Of a stretch of 44,430 bases of DNA, positions 1 to 7,428 are shown piece after piece. The DNA comes from a bacterium (GTDB lineage: Bacteria > Chlamydiota > Chlamydiia > Chlamydiales > SM23-39): contig JAJXYX010000055.1 of NCBI GenBank assembly GCA_021780355.1, positions 1 through 44,430 of the forward strand, in the 5' to 3' direction. The translations under genes and the position numbers were made by a program. Positions within the stretch are counted from its first letter, which is position 1. Every line of letters starts with the position of its first letter. A model generated the notes under the pieces. That model worked only from the letters and a program-made list of their open reading frames with translations. It was not told the origin of the DNA and made no database searches.

Positions 1-98
1 CAAACGCAAGTGATCAACTGGAAACGCGAAGCGTTGGAAGGCGATAGGGACTTAAATCCAAAGAAACTGAAAAGTCGAAGAAAACTATAAACTATAGG
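1..98. repeat. 98-bp inverted repeat, left copy
   Basis: This segment is the exact reverse complement of 44308..44405, with no mismatch found over 98 bases. It carries two small internal hairpins: AACGC-GAA-GCGTT around base 30-40 and CTATA-AAC-TATAG at about 84-97. It runs directly into a G/C-rich palindrome at 97. Because the repeat begins at base 1, the likeliest reading is a dispersed repeat at which assembly stopped. No coding content was recognised in it. Confidence 0.9.
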
Positions 99-249
99 GG
101 GGCTTCGCCCCAAGCCCCACCAAAGGACTGTCGTCCTCTGGACACCTATTATTTTTATATATCATCTTCCTCTGCGGAAGATGATAAAACAAATCAAATA
201 GGTTTCCAAAGGACGACAGTCCAATGGCTAAGGTTTGGGGCGGAGCCCC
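97..249. repeat. G/C-rich palindromic repeat, full copy
   Basis: The outer arms are GGGGCTTCGCCCC-type sequence followed by CCAAAGGACTGTCGTCC, and their imperfect reverse complement ends at GGGGCGGAGCCCC. The centre holds a second hairpin, ATCATCTTCC-TCTGC-GGAAGATGAT, at about 160-183. Related copies are at 13599, 16252, 34616, 41657 and, truncated, at 44275. It lies just downstream of the permease gene, so it could act as a transcription terminator. That function is inferred from position and structure. Confidence 0.8.
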
Positions 250-253
250 AACG

Positions 254-1687
254 CTACGCGTCGGGTGGGGAGGTGTGCCAGTTGGGGTTTTTGAAGCGGT
301 AGATGAGATACGGAATGAGGCTCATGAAGAAGAGGCCTGAGAGGAGGAATCCTTCGTAGAGGTAGAGGTTGCCGATGGGGAGTTGGCCTGGGGGGATGAA
401 GCCGACGAAAAACGCGATGGTGCAGCTGAGGGCGCCGAGGGAGCCTACGAACCAGATGCCGGGCATTTTGTAGGGGATGCGGTACGCACGTTCGACGTGG
501 GCGTGGCTATAGCGTAGCTTGATGGCAGCGAGGAACATGAGGACGTACATGACAAGGTAGAGCTGAGTCGACATGACGCTGAGGATCCAAAAAGCGCTGC
601 TGGCGGAGGGCATGAAGAGGAAGGCGAAAGAGGCGAGCGTGACGACGATGGCTTGGAAGAGGAGGAGATTTGCAGGCATGCCGTGGGCGTTGAGCTTTTG
701 AAAATAGGGGGGGAGATCGCCATGCTTTGATGTGGCGTGGAGAGCTCTTACGGGACCGATGATCCAAGCGTTGAGCTCGCCAACTGCGCCCCAGACGATC
801 ATGATGGCGAGAGGGACGATGAGCCAGCTGAGGTTGAAGTGGCCGAGGAAGAGGTGGAAGGCTTCCATGAGGCCGGCGACGAGACTGATATCTTGATGCG
901 GGACCATGATGGCGATGGAAAGAGCTCCGAGTACGTAGAGGAGTAGAGATGTGCCTCCAGCGAGGAGAACGGCTCTGGGGAAGGTTTTTTGAGGATTTTG
1001 CACTTCGCGGGCATGAGCGGCGGATACTTCGAGACCTCCGAAGGCGAGAAAGAGACCGGTGACAAAAACGAGATCTTGGATGTGGGAAGACGTCGTGGAG
1101 TCTTTAAGGAAGGGGAAGAGGGCGGGAAGGGAAAATTCGAGTTGAAGAGGTTGTCCGCTAAAGAGCCAGAGACAGCCGAGGATGATGAGAAGAGCGCCAG
1201 GAAAAATAGTGCCAGCGATCACGCCGAGGACGCTAAACCAGCTGGATGTCTTGAGGCCAAAATAGTTAAAGAAAGTAAACCCCCAAAAACCGCCAAGGAT
1301 GATCGAGATGAGAAAGAGCTTATTTTCAGAGAGAGAGGGATTGATCATGTAGGCGATGGTTGTGGCTGAAAACGAAAGGATAGCAGGGAACCATGTGACG
1401 TTGTGGATCCATTGCATCCAGACAGCGAAAAATCCCCAGCCAGGGCCAAACGCTTCTCTCACCCAAATGTAAATGCCGCCAGTTCTTGTCCAGCCTGTGG
1501 CCAGTTCAGCAGAAATGAGGGCCGCTGGAAATAAGAAGAGAAAAGCTACGAGGAAATAAAAGAACGCAGATGCGTACCCATATTGAGCGACAAGAGGTAA
1601 ATTTCTTAGTGAAGTCATGACGGATAAGTTAAGCATAGCTAGCAAAAATACATTTAAAAAACGACGCGGGGTGGTAGATGTTTCCAT
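254..1687 (-). CDS. APC-superfamily amino acid permease (glutamate/GABA-antiporter-like)
   Basis: This 477-residue integral membrane protein has about twelve hydrophobic segments and the APC layout. The first helices hold NLPLVAQYG, then ELATGWTRTGGIYIWVREAF, which matches the helix 2-3 region of glutamate/GABA antiporters (GadC/YjeM group). A later VSAAHAREVQNPQKTFPRA segment is the usual APC cytoplasmic loop motif. It should exchange or import amino acids at the inner membrane; the substrate cannot be read from sequence. Chlamydiae lack many amino-acid pathways, so several such carriers are expected. It is transcribed alone, away from the SH2 operon at 1795. Family assignment is secure and specificity is open. 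Confidence 0.85.
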   Translation of the reverse strand: METSTTPRRFLNVFLLAMLNLSVMTSLRNLPLVAQYGYASAFFYFLVAFLFLFPAALISAELATGWTRTGGIYIWVREAFGPGWGFFAVWMQWIHNVTWFPAILSFSATTIAYMINPSLSENKLFLISIILGGFWGFTFFNYFGLKTSSWFSVLGVIAGTIFPGALLIILGCLWLFSGQPLQLEFSLPALFPFLKDSTTSSHIQDLVFVTGLFLAFGGLEVSAAHAREVQNPQKTFPRAVLLAGGTSLLLYVLGALSIAIMVPHQDISLVAGLMEAFHLFLGHFNLSWLIVPLAIMIVWGAVGELNAWIIGPVRALHATSKHGDLPPYFQKLNAHGMPANLLLFQAIVVTLASFAFLFMPSASSAFWILSVMSTQLYLVMYVLMFLAAIKLRYSHAHVERAYRIPYKMPGIWFVGSLGALSCTIAFFVGFIPPGQLPIGNLYLYEGFLLSGLFFMSLIPYLIYRFKNPNWHTSPPDA

Positions 1688-1754
1688 AGGTTCCTAGGGG
1701 CTGAAGTTTTATTCGCCTGTAAAAGTTTGTTTTGCTATACAAAACCTTTATGCT

Positions 1755-1776
1755 GTTTGCAACTTTAGTTGCAAAC
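1755..1776 (+). promoter_or_regulatory. Perfect 10-bp inverted repeat ahead of the SH2 operon
   Basis: GTTTGCAACT-TT-AGTTGCAAAC is a perfect inverted repeat ending four bases before the Shine-Dalgarno sequence AGGAGA (1781-1786) of the gene at 1795. A weak -10-like TATACA at 1736-1741 lies just upstream, so the repeat would fall near the transcript start. It could be an operator for a dimeric repressor or a 5' leader hairpin. Nothing in the sequence decides between these. Confidence 0.5.
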
Positions 1777-1794
1777 GACCAGGAGAAAGTATAT

Positions 1795-1944
1795 ATGGCT
1801 CAAGAGAAACAGAATATCCAAATTCCTGATTTAAAAGGAAAAACTATTGAAGAATTTTTGCGAGAAATTGAGGCGAATATCATGATTGACGATCATGGAG
1901 ACGCAGTCATTGGCGAAAGAAAGAAAAAACCGGAATTTAATTAA
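1795..1944 (+). CDS. 49-residue hydrophilic protein, first gene of the SH2 operon
   Basis: The start is ATG at 1795 because AGGAGA lies eight bases upstream; an in-frame upstream extension lacks such a site. The 49-residue product begins MAQEKQNIQIPDLKGKTIEE and ends in a basic tail (GERKKKPEFN). It has no signal peptide, membrane segment or recognised domain, and a short amphipathic helix around EEFLREIEANI. Its stop codon overlaps the AAGGTG ribosome site of the SH2-like gene at 1952, so the two are very likely co-transcribed and perhaps translationally coupled. A partner or chaperone role for the downstream protein is speculation. I do not recognise the family. Confidence 0.65.
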   Translation: MAQEKQNIQIPDLKGKTIEEFLREIEANIMIDDHGDAVIGERKKKPEFN

Positions 1945-1951
1945 GGTGTTT

Positions 1952-2296
1952 ATGAGCGATAGGTTGACGATTAGGCATTTTTCAAGAATCGAAGCGGAGC
2001 AGCATTTAAGCAAACAGCCTGTAGGCACGTTTCTTCTTCGAGAAGGGGAAAAGATTAATCGATGGATCACGACAGCATTGGCCGAAGGAAACCATGAAGT
2101 GCTGCAAAGTTGTATTTTGACAGTTGTCGTAGGAGACCAAAACATTTCAGAGAGGTTTATTGTGCATACGCCGGATGGTTGGACGATCTATCAGGATAAT
2201 CCAGATTTGCATGATCGACAATGCTATTTTTATCGAACGATGAATGAGCTTTTGAGAAGTATTGAAAGTTTAGCGAAAAAACAGTTGGATGTTTAA
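1952..2296 (+). CDS. SH2-like domain protein
   Basis: This 114-residue protein is almost entirely one SH2-like domain. The αA helix reads SRIEAEQHL (11-19), with Arg12 at the position of the canonical αA2 arginine. The βB strand reads GTFLLRE (25-31), equivalent to the GTFLVRES motif, with Arg30 as the phosphotyrosine-binding βB5 arginine. Strands ILTVVV (55-60) and RFIVHTPDGWTIY (68-80) follow, and YFYRTMNELLRSI matches the usual FSSLQELVxYY end. The segment between βB and βC is longer than in animal SH2 domains. ATG at 1952 is chosen over an upstream in-frame ATG at 1886 because AAGGTG precedes it and the domain begins there. SH2 domains bind phosphotyrosine and are rare in bacteria outside Legionella, so a secreted host-signalling effector is plausible, though no secretion signal is visible. 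The fold call comes from motif reading, not a profile search. Confidence 0.72.
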   Translation: MSDRLTIRHFSRIEAEQHLSKQPVGTFLLREGEKINRWITTALAEGNHEVLQSCILTVVVGDQNISERFIVHTPDGWTIYQDNPDLHDRQCYFYRTMNELLRSIESLAKKQLDV

Positions 2297-2297
2297 T

Positions 2298-2461
2298 AGA
2301 CATCTTACGTAACTTAGAGCAGCGATAAAATGGATCTTTTCCCCGATTTTTTCTTTGCTAAATTTTTCCCTACTTTATTCAAGTATGTCAAAAATTTAGC
2401 AAAGAAAAAATTGGGGAAAATCTCTCATTTTCTCATCTGCTTTAAGTTAGGCAAGATGTTT
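2298..2461. repeat. MITE-like palindromic element, copy 1 (empty site)
   Basis: Imperfect terminal inverted repeats (AGACATCTTACGTAACTT at 2298-2315; its near complement at 2444-2461) enclose a long palindrome. The inner arms, CCCCGATTTTTTCTTTGC and its complement, surround a loop of about 22 bases. A second, inverted copy lies at 27321..27562. The element fills the gap between the stop of the SH2-like gene (2296) and the stop of the convergent TMEM14-family gene (2460-2462). The A/T-rich stem could terminate transcription in both directions. Confidence 0.85.
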
Positions 2462-2783
2462 AATTTTTTTTCCATTTGCTGAGCTGGAGCAGCAAATAGC
2501 ATAGCATGCCGCCCGAGAGGGCTGCTAATAGAGCGAGAAAAGGTTTTTCTGTTTTCACATAACGGATCAAAAATACGGCGCTGAAAGCGGCTGTTAGCAG
2601 AGTAGCTGCGTAGAGCCCCGCTTTTTTTTGAAAAAATAGGGCGATGGAAGATAAAAAAAGGAGAAATCCCAGTCCAGTTCCAGCGTAAAGAGAACCCATG
2701 CTCCCTTTTTGATATCCCAAAAGTCCGCAACTCATCAGAGTAAGACTATAGATTAAAACCGCTAAACAGACTTGCTTATTCAT
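2460..2783 (-). CDS. TMEM14/UPF0136-family small membrane protein
   Basis: This 107-residue protein has four hydrophobic segments. The GYQKGSMGSLYAGTGLGFLL stretch (residues 24-43) is the hallmark of the TMEM14 (UPF0136) family, which also occurs in mitochondria and plastids. A general transport role, possibly for tetrapyrroles or lipids, is proposed for eukaryotic members; the bacterial function is unknown. Its ATG overlaps the gatB stop by four bases, so it is the last gene of a gatC-gatA-gatB-TMEM14 operon. The stop codon lies at the very edge of the palindromic element at 2298. Confidence 0.75.
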   Translation of the reverse strand: MNKQVCLAVLIYSLTLMSCGLLGYQKGSMGSLYAGTGLGFLLFLSSIALFFQKKAGLYAATLLTAAFSAVFLIRYVKTEKPFLALLAALSGGMLCYLLLQLSKWKKN

Positions 2784-4243
2784 TGAATTTTCCTCAAAAT
2801 CAGTTCGTTGACGATAGCAGGGGAAGCTTTGCCCCTTGTGAGTTTCATGACCTGGCCGACAAGAAAGGCTAAAGCTTTTTCTCTTCCAGCTTTGTAGTCG
2901 GCGATCGACTGGGGGTGAGCTGCTAATACTTCATCGACTAAAGGTTCGATCTCCGAGGTGTTTGTGACAGGAAGATAATCTGGATTGTTTTTTACGATCG
3001 TTTCAGGATCAAGACCTGGAGAGGCGACCATATCATCGGCTACTTGTTTTGCAATGCGGCCCGTAATGAGCTGAGAGTCAATCATGGTTAAGAGTTTGGC
3101 TACATGGGCAGGGGTGATGCCGATTGAGAGAAGCGTCTGGCCGCTTTCTTTCAGCCTGCCTGTGAATTCTACTGTAATCCAATTGCAAAGTTGGCGCGCA
3201 TTGGAATAGATTTTGAGCGTCTCTTCAAAATAATCGCAAAGGGGTTTGTCGTTAATGAGCAGAGAAGCGGAGTAAGGAGTGAGTCCGAGTTTTTCTATGT
3301 AGCGGTTATATCGGTCTTGCGGCAGTTCAGGCAAACAGTTTTGAATCTCATCGACATAAGCTTGGCTTAAAACTACGGGAACTAAATCGGGTTCAGGGAA
3401 ATAGCGGTAATCATCGGCGCTCTCTTTTCGGCGCATGAGGATTGTCTCTTTTCTCTCAGGATCCCAACGATAGGTTCCTGGAATAATGACCTCTTCGGGA
3501 GGGCGGCTCGGATCTTGTAAATAGAGGGCCACTTGCCGTTTTATTTCCGATTCAACCGCCGCTTCGAGGAAACTGAAGGAGTTCATGTTTTTAATTTCAA
3601 TGCGAGGTCTCAGTTCGGTAGAACCTTTGGGACGGACGGAAATATTTACATCCATGCGAAGACTTCCCTCTTCCATATTGCCATCGGAAGCGTCTAGATA
3701 GAGCATAATGGCTCGAATAGCGGATGCGTAAGCGGACGCTTCTTTAGCGGAATGGATGCATGGCTCGGAAACGATCTCAATCAAAGGAGCGCCTGCTCGG
3801 TTGAAATCGACCCCAGCAAAGGTGGTAAAATGTTTGAGCATGCCGGCGTCGTCTTCGAGGTGGGCTCGATTCACTTGGAAAGTTTTGGGAGTTCCTTCAA
3901 CGAAAGCGGTCACTGTACCTCCGACGACAATCGGACGCTCAAATTGGGTGATTTGAAAGTTTCTAGGGCAATCGGGATAAAAATAGGATTTACGGTCGAA
4001 TTTACTGATCAGAGAAATGTTGGCTCCAATGGAAAGGCCGAACTGGACCGCTTTGCGCACAGCTTCCTTATTTAAAATAGGAAGAGCTCCTGGCTGCGCT
4101 GTACAGACGACGGAAATATTGGTGTTTGGTTCATCTCCAAAACGATTCGCTGCAGCGCTGAACAGTTTTGATTTTGTATTTAACTGTACGTGAATCTCAA
4201 GGCCGATAACAGGTTCCCAAAGTTCATAGGGGAGGTTTTTCAT
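2780..4243 (-). CDS. gatB: Aspartyl/glutamyl-tRNA amidotransferase subunit B
   Basis: At 487 residues this is the full family length. The N-terminus, WEPVIGLEIHVQLNTKSKLF, is the GatB signature, followed by PGALPILNKEAVRKAVQFGL, the DRKSYFYPDCPRNFQITQ segment and LMRRKESADDYRYFPEPDL. The C-terminal YqeY-like tail (residues about 410-487) contacts tRNA. GatB activates the side-chain carboxyl of Glu-tRNAGln or Asp-tRNAAsn and accepts ammonia from GatA in the cytoplasmic GatCAB complex. The cysteines of the first metal-binding motif seen in many GatB proteins are partly absent (SVVCTAQPGA), which I recall is also true of Chlamydia GatB. Start and stop each overlap a neighbour by four bases. Confidence 0.97.
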   Translation of the reverse strand: MKNLPYELWEPVIGLEIHVQLNTKSKLFSAAANRFGDEPNTNISVVCTAQPGALPILNKEAVRKAVQFGLSIGANISLISKFDRKSYFYPDCPRNFQITQFERPIVVGGTVTAFVEGTPKTFQVNRAHLEDDAGMLKHFTTFAGVDFNRAGAPLIEIVSEPCIHSAKEASAYASAIRAIMLYLDASDGNMEEGSLRMDVNISVRPKGSTELRPRIEIKNMNSFSFLEAAVESEIKRQVALYLQDPSRPPEEVIIPGTYRWDPERKETILMRRKESADDYRYFPEPDLVPVVLSQAYVDEIQNCLPELPQDRYNRYIEKLGLTPYSASLLINDKPLCDYFEETLKIYSNARQLCNWITVEFTGRLKESGQTLLSIGITPAHVAKLLTMIDSQLITGRIAKQVADDMVASPGLDPETIVKNNPDYLPVTNTSEIEPLVDEVLAAHPQSIADYKAGREKALAFLVGQVMKLTRGKASPAIVNELILRKIQ

Positions 4244-5715
4244 GATGTCAATCCATCAAATAAAGGGGGGATTTTTCGAGTAAGTTGCGTCGCTTGTTCA
4301 AAAGCGTGGGCGTACTGGATCAAGGGAACATCGCACATTTGAGGGCCGATGAGCTGAAGCCCTAGCGGCATATTGCGGGCATCAAATCCAGAGGGGACGC
4401 TGATAGCGGGCAGACCGGCGAGGTTAGCCGGGATGGTAAAAATGTCTTGTAAGTACATCTCCAAAGGATCGTTGATCGACTGAAGAGGAAAGGCTGAAGA
4501 GGGAGCCACAGGCATGGCGACTGCATCGCAAGAAGCAAAAGCTTGGTCGAAAGCTTCAATCATCAAAGTTCTGACTTTTTGCGCTTTTTTATAAAAAGCG
4601 TCTTGGTAGCCTGCTGATAGAACATAAGTTCCCAGCATGATCCGTTTTTTTACTTCGCGTCCAAAACCTTCTTTGCGGGATAGTTCATACACTTCGTCTA
4701 ATGTTTTCGCATCTTTAGCTCTCAAACCGTAGCGAATGCCGTCAAATCTGGCTAAATTTGTAGAGGCTTCGGCTGTTGCCAAAATATAGTACACTGCAAT
4801 GGAGTATTTGAGGATATCGAGGTTGATGTCGACTGTAGTAGCTCCTAGAGATCGGAGAATTTGAAGATTGTCTTCAAAGTGCTTTTTCGCTTCAGGCTTT
4901 AGGTTTTCTAGAAAATGTCTAGGAATGCCGATTTTGATGTCTTTGAGATCAGTTCCTAAATGATAAGATTCCGCTGGCAAGTCTAAACTCGTTGAGTCGA
5001 GAGGGCAGTGGCGTCCTATCGTTTCCATGGTAAGAGCGATGTCTTCTACGCTTGTTGCAAAAGGGCCGATTTGATCGAGAGAAGAGCCGAAGGCGACGAG
5101 TCCGTAGCGCGAGACCCTGCCATAAGTAGGTTTATAGCCTACAACTCCGCAAAATCCAGCGGGTTGGCGAATTGAGCCTCCTGTATCGCTCCCTGTTGCA
5201 ATCAAAGAAAGCCGAGCAGAGACAGCCGCAGCAGAACCTCCGGAAGAGCCGCCTGGCGTGCAGCCTAAGTCCCAAGGATTGTGAGCGTTAAAATAGGCCG
5301 AATGTTCATTGGAAGAGCCCATCGCGAATTCATCGAGATTGGTTTTTCCGGTAATCAGGGCATCTTCTTCTTCTAGCAAGCGGACAGCTGTCGCTTCGAA
5401 TGGGGCTCGATAGTTGTGAAGGAATTTCGATCCGCATGAGGTGATCTCTTGAGCGATGTGCATATTGTCTTTAATCGCAACGGGGACCGCTGCAAGCCTT
5501 CCGAGGGGCTTATTGTGAGCTCTTTTCCTATCCAAGGCTTCGGCCTTCAGCAGCATACGGGGGCCTAAAATCGATAAAAAGGCTCCTAGCTGTTGATTAT
5601 GCTGTTCGATTCGTTTGAGGAAATATTCAGCGATAGCAACGGCTGTGTATTCCCCTTTTACAAAAGATTCTCGAAGTTGGGCTGCTGAAAAATGGTGCAA
5701 AGGGGTCTGGGTCAT
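4240..5715 (-). CDS. gatA: Aspartyl/glutamyl-tRNA amidotransferase subunit A
   Basis: This 491-residue amidase-signature enzyme has the expected Lys-Ser-Ser catalytic set: Lys82 in VAIKDN, the cis-serine in PGGSSGGSAAA (157-158) and the nucleophile Ser181 in GSDTGGSIRQPA. It hydrolyses glutamine and passes ammonia to GatB, letting the cell make Gln-tRNAGln and/or Asn-tRNAAsn without the cognate synthetases. The start ATG overlaps the gatC stop as ATGA, and its own stop overlaps gatB in the same way. This coupling fits the 1:1:1 stoichiometry of GatCAB. Confidence 0.97.
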   Translation of the reverse strand: MTQTPLHHFSAAQLRESFVKGEYTAVAIAEYFLKRIEQHNQQLGAFLSILGPRMLLKAEALDRKRAHNKPLGRLAAVPVAIKDNMHIAQEITSCGSKFLHNYRAPFEATAVRLLEEEDALITGKTNLDEFAMGSSNEHSAYFNAHNPWDLGCTPGGSSGGSAAAVSARLSLIATGSDTGGSIRQPAGFCGVVGYKPTYGRVSRYGLVAFGSSLDQIGPFATSVEDIALTMETIGRHCPLDSTSLDLPAESYHLGTDLKDIKIGIPRHFLENLKPEAKKHFEDNLQILRSLGATTVDINLDILKYSIAVYYILATAEASTNLARFDGIRYGLRAKDAKTLDEVYELSRKEGFGREVKKRIMLGTYVLSAGYQDAFYKKAQKVRTLMIEAFDQAFASCDAVAMPVAPSSAFPLQSINDPLEMYLQDIFTIPANLAGLPAISVPSGFDARNMPLGLQLIGPQMCDVPLIQYAHAFEQATQLTRKIPPLFDGLTS

Positions 5716-6020
5716 GGGGCTTTCATTACAGGTGGAACGCGGATCATTCCCCCGATTTGGTCTGGAGCGTTGTGTAAAAATTCTTCTCGGGGAAGAGACG
5801 GTTTCGGTTCATCTTCGCGCATCAGGTTTTTCAGCATAGACTGTAAAACGTAATCGCAAGGAGCTACGCCATTTGTGTCCACTTCTTTCAGCTGCTCAAC
5901 GTAGTCTAGGACCCGGCTGAGAGATTGGAGGATATCTTGGTCTTCTTCAGGGGTGCAGCTCATGCGGCACAGGCGTTTAAGATTTTCAAGCGTTTGATTA
6001 TCAAACTGTGACATATTCAT
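5712..6020 (-). CDS. gatC: Aspartyl/glutamyl-tRNA amidotransferase subunit C
   Basis: The 102-residue product has the GatC pattern: an N-terminal helix with TLENLKRLCRMSCTPEE, then LSRVLDYVEQLKEVDTNGV and a C-terminal DQIGGMIRVPPV that wraps GatA. GatC stabilises the GatA-GatB interface. An in-frame ATG at 6089 would add 23 residues with no family counterpart. I chose the ATG at 6020, with GGGTGAG about nine bases upstream; ATG 6014 is equally possible. A TATAAT-like AT-rich stretch near 6095-6115 on this strand may be the operon promoter. The order DUF378 / gatC-gatA-gatB matches, from memory, the CT001-CT004 block of C. trachomatis. Confidence 0.9.
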   Translation of the reverse strand: MNMSQFDNQTLENLKRLCRMSCTPEEDQDILQSLSRVLDYVEQLKEVDTNGVAPCDYVLQSMLKNLMREDEPKPSLPREEFLHNAPDQIGGMIRVPPVMKAP

Positions 6021-6159
6021 CCATAAAAACTCACCCAGAGTAGCATGTAAGACGGGTGAAGTCAAGGATCTAGTGTTTGTCATGGACAATCTTTAAAAAT
6101 TATATTATGATGAAATTATAGAAATTGGGCTTTTGTCGGCCCTACTCAGGAGGAATTTC

Positions 6160-6426
6160 ATGAAGGTAGTTAAAGGTATCACTAAGCTTTTGGTTATTGT
6201 GGGTGCGTTGAATTGGGGGCTAGTGGGTTTTTTTCAATATGATGCAGTAGCTGATCTTTTGGGCGGAGTCTCGTCGATGGGCGCTCGAATTGTTTATGCT
6301 TTAGTCGGTCTGGCCGGACTTTATAAATTCGGATGTTTTTTCTGCTGCCGCAATAAAAATTGTGGATGCGGATGTTCGAATTGCGGTTCTGGCTGCAATT
6401 GCTGCAACAAAAAGCACCAGCAGTAA
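6160..6426 (+). CDS. DUF378 membrane protein with cysteine-rich tail
   Basis: An ideal Shine-Dalgarno AGGAGG (6148-6153) six bases upstream fixes the start at ATG 6160, giving 88 residues. Residues 1-60 are the DUF378 fold: two membrane helices with LVIVGALNWGLVGFFQYD and SMGARIVYALVGLAGLYKF. The last ~30 residues add a tail with ten cysteines in CGCGC, CNCC and similar clusters, ending KKHQQ. Such a tail could bind metal or form disulfides; this is inference. DUF378 has no known activity. It is divergent from the gat operon and followed by a strong terminator at 6459, so it is probably monocistronic. Confidence 0.85.
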   Translation: MKVVKGITKLLVIVGALNWGLVGFFQYDAVADLLGGVSSMGARIVYALVGLAGLYKFGCFFCCRNKNCGCGCSNCGSGCNCCNKKHQQ

Positions 6427-6458
6427 CTGAAATGAATTCAAAAGTGCTTTTTTAGCAT

Positions 6459-6492
6459 AAAAATGCAAGGCGTTTGTCCTTGCATTTTTTTT
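6459..6492 (+). terminator. Rho-independent terminator after the DUF378 gene
   Basis: The stem ATGCAAGG / CCTTGCAT closes on the loop CGTTTG and is followed by a run of eight T residues (6485-6492). It lies about 35 bases after the stop at 6426 and before the next gene. Confidence 0.85.
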
Positions 6493-6532
6493 ATACCTTC
6501 AAAAAAAAGTTTTTTTTTTTTACACTGAAGAA

Positions 6533-7420
6533 ATGCGACTTTTTCGAATATTTGTTATTTCTACTCTCTTATGCCAAGCGGCTCTTTTTGCTGATGAAGA
6601 GAGATCTTATACCTACTGGGATGTCCATCCTTTGCACGTGGGGGGGAATGCGATTTTTCTTGGCAGCGCATCTTTGAGCGAAACTCCTTACGGGGGCGAC
6701 CTTGTTTTTAACAAGGAGGCTGCTTCTTGTCATTTATTAGTTCCGATCAACGAAAAAAACTTTTTTATCCCTCGCGTTGAATGGGCGACATTCGAGATGA
6801 ATTGGGATCATAACCCAAAATTTGAATCTACCCGCTTTAACTATACTCAGTTTTCTCTGACTTTTTTTACGAACCAGCTTGAGCAATGGCGCTGGATTTT
6901 GCGGGCCGATTATAACATGGACACAGACCATTTTGGAGATTCCCACTATGGTCTTTTTTCAGCCTTAATTTGGGGCGCCTATGAAATAGGGGCCGATTGG
7001 CATTATCATGTGGGAGCTTACGCTTACAGCGGCATGAAAGGCTCGCAAGTTTACCCGCTCATTGGATTAGATTATACATGGGGAGATAATTGGCTCCTTT
7101 TGTTCATTTTTCCGATCGATTACATGCTGAAATACAAATTTAATGAAAACTGGAGCTTGGCCTTGAAGGGAAAGCCTTTGAAAGAGCGTTTTCGTACAAG
7201 TGTGAATCAGACCCAGCCGCGCTCTATTTTTAGCTACTCTTCCATTGGAACTGAGTTAAATCTTCGATATGAAGTGTTTTTGCGCATTGAAGCTGAGATT
7301 TTTGGTGGCTGCAATTTTGGCGGCGACTTTTATATTAAAGATCAATGGGGACACAATTCTCTTTATACCGAAGTGGGTTTTTCTCCCTACGGCGGAGCTA
7401 ATCTCAACTATGGTTTTTAG
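6533..7420 (+). CDS. Predicted outer-membrane beta-barrel protein (DUF6268-like)
   Basis: This 295-residue protein has a clear N-terminal signal peptide (MRLFRIFVISTLLCQAALFA, cleavage near Ala20-Asp21). The mature part is rich in aromatic residues in alternating strands (FNYTQFSLTFF, WRWILRADYNMD, LIGLDYTWGDNW) and ends NYGF, a C-terminal phenylalanine typical of outer-membrane barrels assembled by BamA. It resembles the DUF6268 group of predicted barrels; no substrate or enzymatic motif is seen. There is no strong ribosome site before ATG 6533, although GAAGAA is close. It converges on the secreted-protein gene at 7429 with an eight-base gap. Confidence 0.65.
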   Translation: MRLFRIFVISTLLCQAALFADEERSYTYWDVHPLHVGGNAIFLGSASLSETPYGGDLVFNKEAASCHLLVPINEKNFFIPRVEWATFEMNWDHNPKFESTRFNYTQFSLTFFTNQLEQWRWILRADYNMDTDHFGDSHYGLFSALIWGAYEIGADWHYHVGAYAYSGMKGSQVYPLIGLDYTWGDNWLLLFIFPIDYMLKYKFNENWSLALKGKPLKERFRTSVNQTQPRSIFSYSSIGTELNLRYEVFLRIEAEIFGGCNFGGDFYIKDQWGHNSLYTEVGFSPYGGANLNYGF

Positions 7421-7428
7421 TTCGGTCT

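Noticed and set aside
737-1369. Long plus-strand reading frames opposite the permease gene
   Set aside because: They are antisense to a clear membrane transporter, have odd Glu/Asp/Lys-rich composition without domains, and lack ribosome sites.
5712-6089. Longer gatC starting at 6089
   Set aside because: The extra 23 residues have no GatC counterpart, and a ribosome-site-like GGGTGAG lies just before the internal ATG at 6020.
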